A stretch of DNA of 64,000 bases from Helopsaltes ochotensis. Lineage: Eukaryota; Chordata; Aves; Passeriformes; Locustellidae. The stretch lies in assembly GCA_013400155.1 (NCBI GenBank), contig VXBM01000022.1:1134910-1198909 (forward strand), written 5' to 3'. How positions within the stretch are numbered: position 1 is the stretch's first letter; every line of letters starts with the position of its first letter. Positions 60,233-64,000 of the stretch are shown piece after piece. The translations under genes were made by a program, and so were the position numbers. The notes beneath the pieces were generated by a model that was given only the letters and a program-made list of their open reading frames with translations, was not told where the DNA came from and did not search any database.

Positions 60233-61614
60233 ACTGAGGACTAATTAAGGACAAGCTGAGAAGAATAAATGTATTAAACAATGCAGTGTTTCTTTCTTCC
60301 CTAGGAAATGCATTTCCATTTGTCTGTTTCTTCATGTGAGGAGGAGACACCTTGATTACATATTTAATGTAGACTAACAGCAGTGGTTTAGAATCCACAA
60401 TAACTTCAAGGTCATTAGAAGAAGTGTGTGAAGGATAAAGGGAAATGTGTTGCAAGGATCCCACTACTCTTGACAACCGCTATCTCTGCCTCAATAATCT
60501 GCTTTGCAACTACCAAGCTTTCATGGGGTTGAGTTTAAGAAAATTAAGGTATCCATGGCTGATATTTTATATTCACTCCTGTTTCTTCAGATAGAGTAAT
60601 TAAGCATATTTACACAATTACATTTTAGTAAACTATTATGTCAGCTTTACTGTAACACATATTCTGGTTAAAGTACATTAAACATCAAGTAATTTAGCTG
60701 CAGAAGGCATTATTTTCTATCTAATTATTTGCAAATTAATGAACAAAATTAAATTCCAATCACTGAAAAAGTGAAGCAATGGTGAGAATCAGAACTACAG
60801 ATTAGTTAAAGCTATGCAATGCATAACAGAATTAAAGCCGCCTTTTATTCAAATTCAATGCTTAAAAAAGAACAAATCCATCATCTTGAAATTTGACTTG
60901 TAGCTTGACATTAAAAATAATATGAGTAGAATTTTCAGTGGGGTAAGCACAAAACTAGTTCAAGTAGTGTCACTCTCAATTAATGTACTCAGGTGCTGTG
61001 CCCATTAAAATTCCCACTTGTGGGTTCAGCTCTCTATGCAAATGGGGTCATTACCTGGAGAATTTAATTGGGTATGACACTGGGAGTAGGAATTTTCCTT
61101 TCAAAATAAACCTTCTTGCACACATTTTCACTAGAAATTTGATTGTTACATATACTTCATATTGTTTGGCTCTATAAATATTTACCAAAATTGAGAATGT
61201 CCTCACTTACTTATTCTTTTACAGGTGATTCATAATGCATCAAAATGATTTTTAGATTGTTCCATGTATTGCATATGGAAGTCTTGTTACAAAATCTGTG
61301 GTGAAAAATCTTTTTTTTGGTGTTAAAATGGTATATTTACATGTATCACATCCTTTTAAAGCTGATATTAATTTCTATAATTAAAATGAAAGCAGAACCA
61401 TAGTATTTTTGTAATATATGTACATGTAAATGAAAAGAAAGGTTATTTCATACTGAACCCTTACCTTACACATTGTTTAGAAAGGACAAAAAATTATTGT
61501 GTTTCTGAGTAATACTAACTTCCAACTTTTCTGGACATTACTTTGCATAATCACTTGTATAAATAAGGCTAACGAAGATATTAATCCCAAAATGTACATA
61601 CAAATTTTGTGAAA

Positions 61615-62020
61615 ACACAGAATTTCATGATTGGATGAAACTTCTAGAGAACTTCCAGTTCAGCAGTCTAAGCTATAGCAGTGTCTAAAAACATGTTCTT
61701 GGAAGCCTCTGATGAAGGGAGTTTGGACACCAGAGATAGTTCTCACTTGTGAGAAGTTACCGTAGAGTTTAACAGATAGAAAGCTTTTTTCCTTACATCC
61801 CATTTAATCTTATTTCCATTTCTGCAAATAACACTGATGTACCCGTGTTCTGCTCCCAGTGGATGTGTAGAACAATCACCATTCTCTGGTCATAACCTCT
61901 CATATATTAACCTTTCATATAGTTTGTATACTCCTGCCCAGTTTCTCTTGTGTAATCCAAAGACATCTAGTCCCAACCTGGTTTTGCTGCAACATTCATT
62001 TCAGGTCTTACAAACTGTAT
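61615..62020 (-). mobile_element. possible old CR1 remnant, - orientation
   Basis: ACACAGAATTTCATGATTGG.. followed by AACTTCCAGTTCAGCAGTCTA and, later, CAGTTTCTCTTGTGTAATCC has the look of a strongly diverged complement of a CR1 3' end (cf. CAGAATCAT..GGTTGG and CTAGTCCAA). Blocks are short and gapped; a profile search is needed to confirm. Confidence 0.35.
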
Positions 62021-62994
62021 GAGCTGTGCTTCTCATTTCAAACTATCACAAGACTGGGGGAGCAACTCATGAAGGATTTTTTTTTCTGCTAATAAGAAGC
62101 ACAGATGGTGGATAATGTATTGAGGTAAGAGACATATACGTCTTTAATGTGCAGGGATTTCTGTGGCATGAAAGTTGACAGTATTTCCCTTGCACCTTAA
62201 CTTCTATAAAGGAAACAGTCGAAAGAATCAGCATTATGATTATCTACATAATCCCTTGAAAGATTTTCATGGGATTTGCAGAACACTTTAAAAATTTCCA
62301 GAATGGAGAAATGCAAGTGTTATATTAGCAAACAAACTGAGAAAATGAATCAACCATGTCATTAAAGCTTATCTACATTTGTTACTTCTGTATTTTCACT
62401 CCATCTCAGTTTTCAGTTTCTTGGCACTCTTTTGGCCACTTGGTTTACTAATCTAGCATTCTCTATGTTTTCACTGCAACTTCCTGTCCGGTTCTGTTGG
62501 GTCATTGCTTCTTTGATCCTTAGTACATATTTATGAAGAAAAAAAAAACTACTAAAAAGTGATATTTTTTTTGAGCTTACCTGTAATCTTTTAGTAGCCT
62601 TGCAATAGGGTTTTAAGATCATAGGTGAGAGTGGATTTTAACATAAACAAACTGTTTCAAAAGGTTAGTGCTCCCTTACTACTTTTCATGTTCAAAATGA
62701 TAATAGAATCATTTTATTCACAGAGAAAATCTAATGTATGTCAGTGTAGTTTTATGGAAAATACTTCTCAGTTATTATTCACTAATGAGAATAAAAGTTT
62801 TATAAAAATAATTGTATAGACATAATATACCTGAGTTCTTAACGCTTTTGATTTAGGACTTACATGACATCTTGATTTCCAATATTGTTCTTTAATGTAT
62901 ACAGGTAATGTAGACTGAAACCAAGTAACTGATTGGTCTCAAAACCATAGTTGTCAAATGAAAACATGTTAAAAGGGTGATTTTACAGAGGTTC

Positions 62995-63100
62995 TGAGGA
63001 CATTGGTACTGTGCCTGCAGCTCTTCAACATTTTAATCAACGATGTGGAAACATTTCTAGCAGAATTTGTAGATGAATCAATAGCTGATGGAACAGTAAA
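62995..63100 (+). mobile_element. possible decayed CR1 fragment, + orientation
   Basis: The stretch with CAGCTCTTCAACATTTTAATC, AACGATGTGGA and AGCAGAATTTGTAGATGA follows the order of a CR1 reverse-transcriptase 3' segment (CTCTTCAACAT..ATCAATGATCTGGA..AAGTTTGCAGATGA). It is diverged, about 100 bp, and not coding. Confidence 0.5.
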
Positions 63101-63809
63101 TTGAATATATATCATTATGAGGTGCTTATTTAGAGCAATCTGAACCTGGTAGGATGAATCTCTTCTCAGAAAATGTTTTTTTCCATGCTATGATAGGGAA
63201 ACGAAATATTCAGAATTTACTTAATATAAAAAAGAATAATTTCGAACACTTTGAAAGGAATTGAGGATCATGGAGAAGACGGTACTGAACAATGAGTTTC
63301 AGCTGAAATCCTGCAGCTTTCCGTGGTGAACTTTCACTATTTCAATGGATAGTGCAGTGAGTGGGAGCAAGGAAGAGTGAGTGTGCTAAGGAAATCAGTT
63401 TCAGAACACACTTTCAGTCCTTCACGTTTTGAAAAACAGAAAGTTGAAAATGGATCATCAGAAATTAATTAGAAATATAAAATCACTTTAAAAAGAGAGA
63501 ATTTCAGAGCGTATTCTACTCAAGTTTATCCAGCAGAAGACTGAGCCATGACTTCATCACACTGTACTTGTATCTTCACAGGCATAAATGACAGCACTTT
63601 GAAGCTTTTCTTACTCTGCCAGAGAGATACAGGAAGAACTAAACTCTAAAGCCAAACAAAAATGGATGTCCAATTTCTTACCCAAATGTAGCTGTGAAGA
63701 ACAGTAATGAGTTGAACAAACCATCAAACCCAGCATTTGATTACTCGCTTCCTGGTAGTCATGGTTCACAACTGATGCTTTTCTCAGAGTTACACTTACC
63801 TTTAAAAGG

Positions 63810-63812
<3 letters not shown>

Positions 63813-63850
<38 letters not shown>

Positions 63851-63899
63851 CACATATATATATATATATACACACATATATAAATATATATCATACACA
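63813..63899. repeat. (TG)n-(TA)n compound microsatellite
   Basis: About 17 TG units run straight into alternating TA/CA tracts to about 63899. Open frames on both strands that cross it are artefacts. Confidence 0.97.
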
Positions 63900-64000
63900 G
63901 AGAAAAAATGTAGTTAAGAAATGCTGAACTGGACAGACTTTTATTTTCTTTCATCTTAGAGAGGTTAGATGAGATGGTACAGTGCTACCTCATGAATTTG

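Larger units (their letters stand above)
57230..64000. other. 3' intergenic region, no gene seen
   Basis: AT-rich DNA downstream of MDFIC. It holds a duplicated ~90-bp segment, a CR1 copy, two weaker CR1-like stretches, a 100-N gap and a TG/TA microsatellite. No exon of the expected neighbour TFEC is recognisable and the open frames are short. Confidence 0.6.

Noticed and set aside
1..64000. tRNA, rRNA, miRNA genes and CRISPR or operon-type features
   Set aside because: No cloverleaf with A/B boxes, no rRNA segment and no regularly spaced repeats were seen. The sequence is vertebrate nuclear DNA, so bacterial feature types do not apply.

Overview
The window is vertebrate nuclear DNA, very probably from a bird. 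It is AT-rich with long introns, carries CR1-type LINE 3' ends (both orientations) and a solo retroviral LTR of avian type, and shows no mammalian SINEs. One protein-coding gene is recognisable: MDFIC (MyoD family inhibitor domain containing, also called HIC), on the + strand and spanning nearly the whole window. In amniotes this gene lies between FOXP2 and TFEC; neither neighbour has an exon here.

Layout. 1-6140 is AT-rich 5' intergenic DNA with nothing I can name. 6190-7246 is a CpG-island promoter, interrupted by a 522-base assembly gap, with the first coding exon at 7156-7246. The other coding exons are 18538-18669, 41064-41339 and 53686-53933. All internal junctions are phase 1 and each is flanked by AG/GT. 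Joined, they give 747 nt, or 248 residues, close to the 246 residues of the human short form. A further 102-nt, stop-free, phase-compatible exon candidate at 25611-25712 would insert 34 residues and give 282. The last coding exon carries the whole cysteine-rich I-mfa domain (24 Cys in 82 residues). The 3' UTR probably runs from 53934 to about 57220, ending after an AATAAA that sits in an 18-bp palindrome. 57230-64000 is 3' intergenic DNA with a CR1 copy, a diverged locally repeated segment, a 100-N gap and a TG/TA microsatellite.

No new multi-gene system is visible. The observations most worth following are the candidate cassette exon, a nine-unit array of alternating GAA/TTC motifs resembling a heat-shock element in intron 2, the stop codon just upstream of the start that excludes the long N-terminal isoform described in human, a strong splice donor just after the stop codon, two perfect 13-14 bp hairpins, and a CpG-rich islet inside the last intron. 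The many other open frames are short, lack family features and look like chance.
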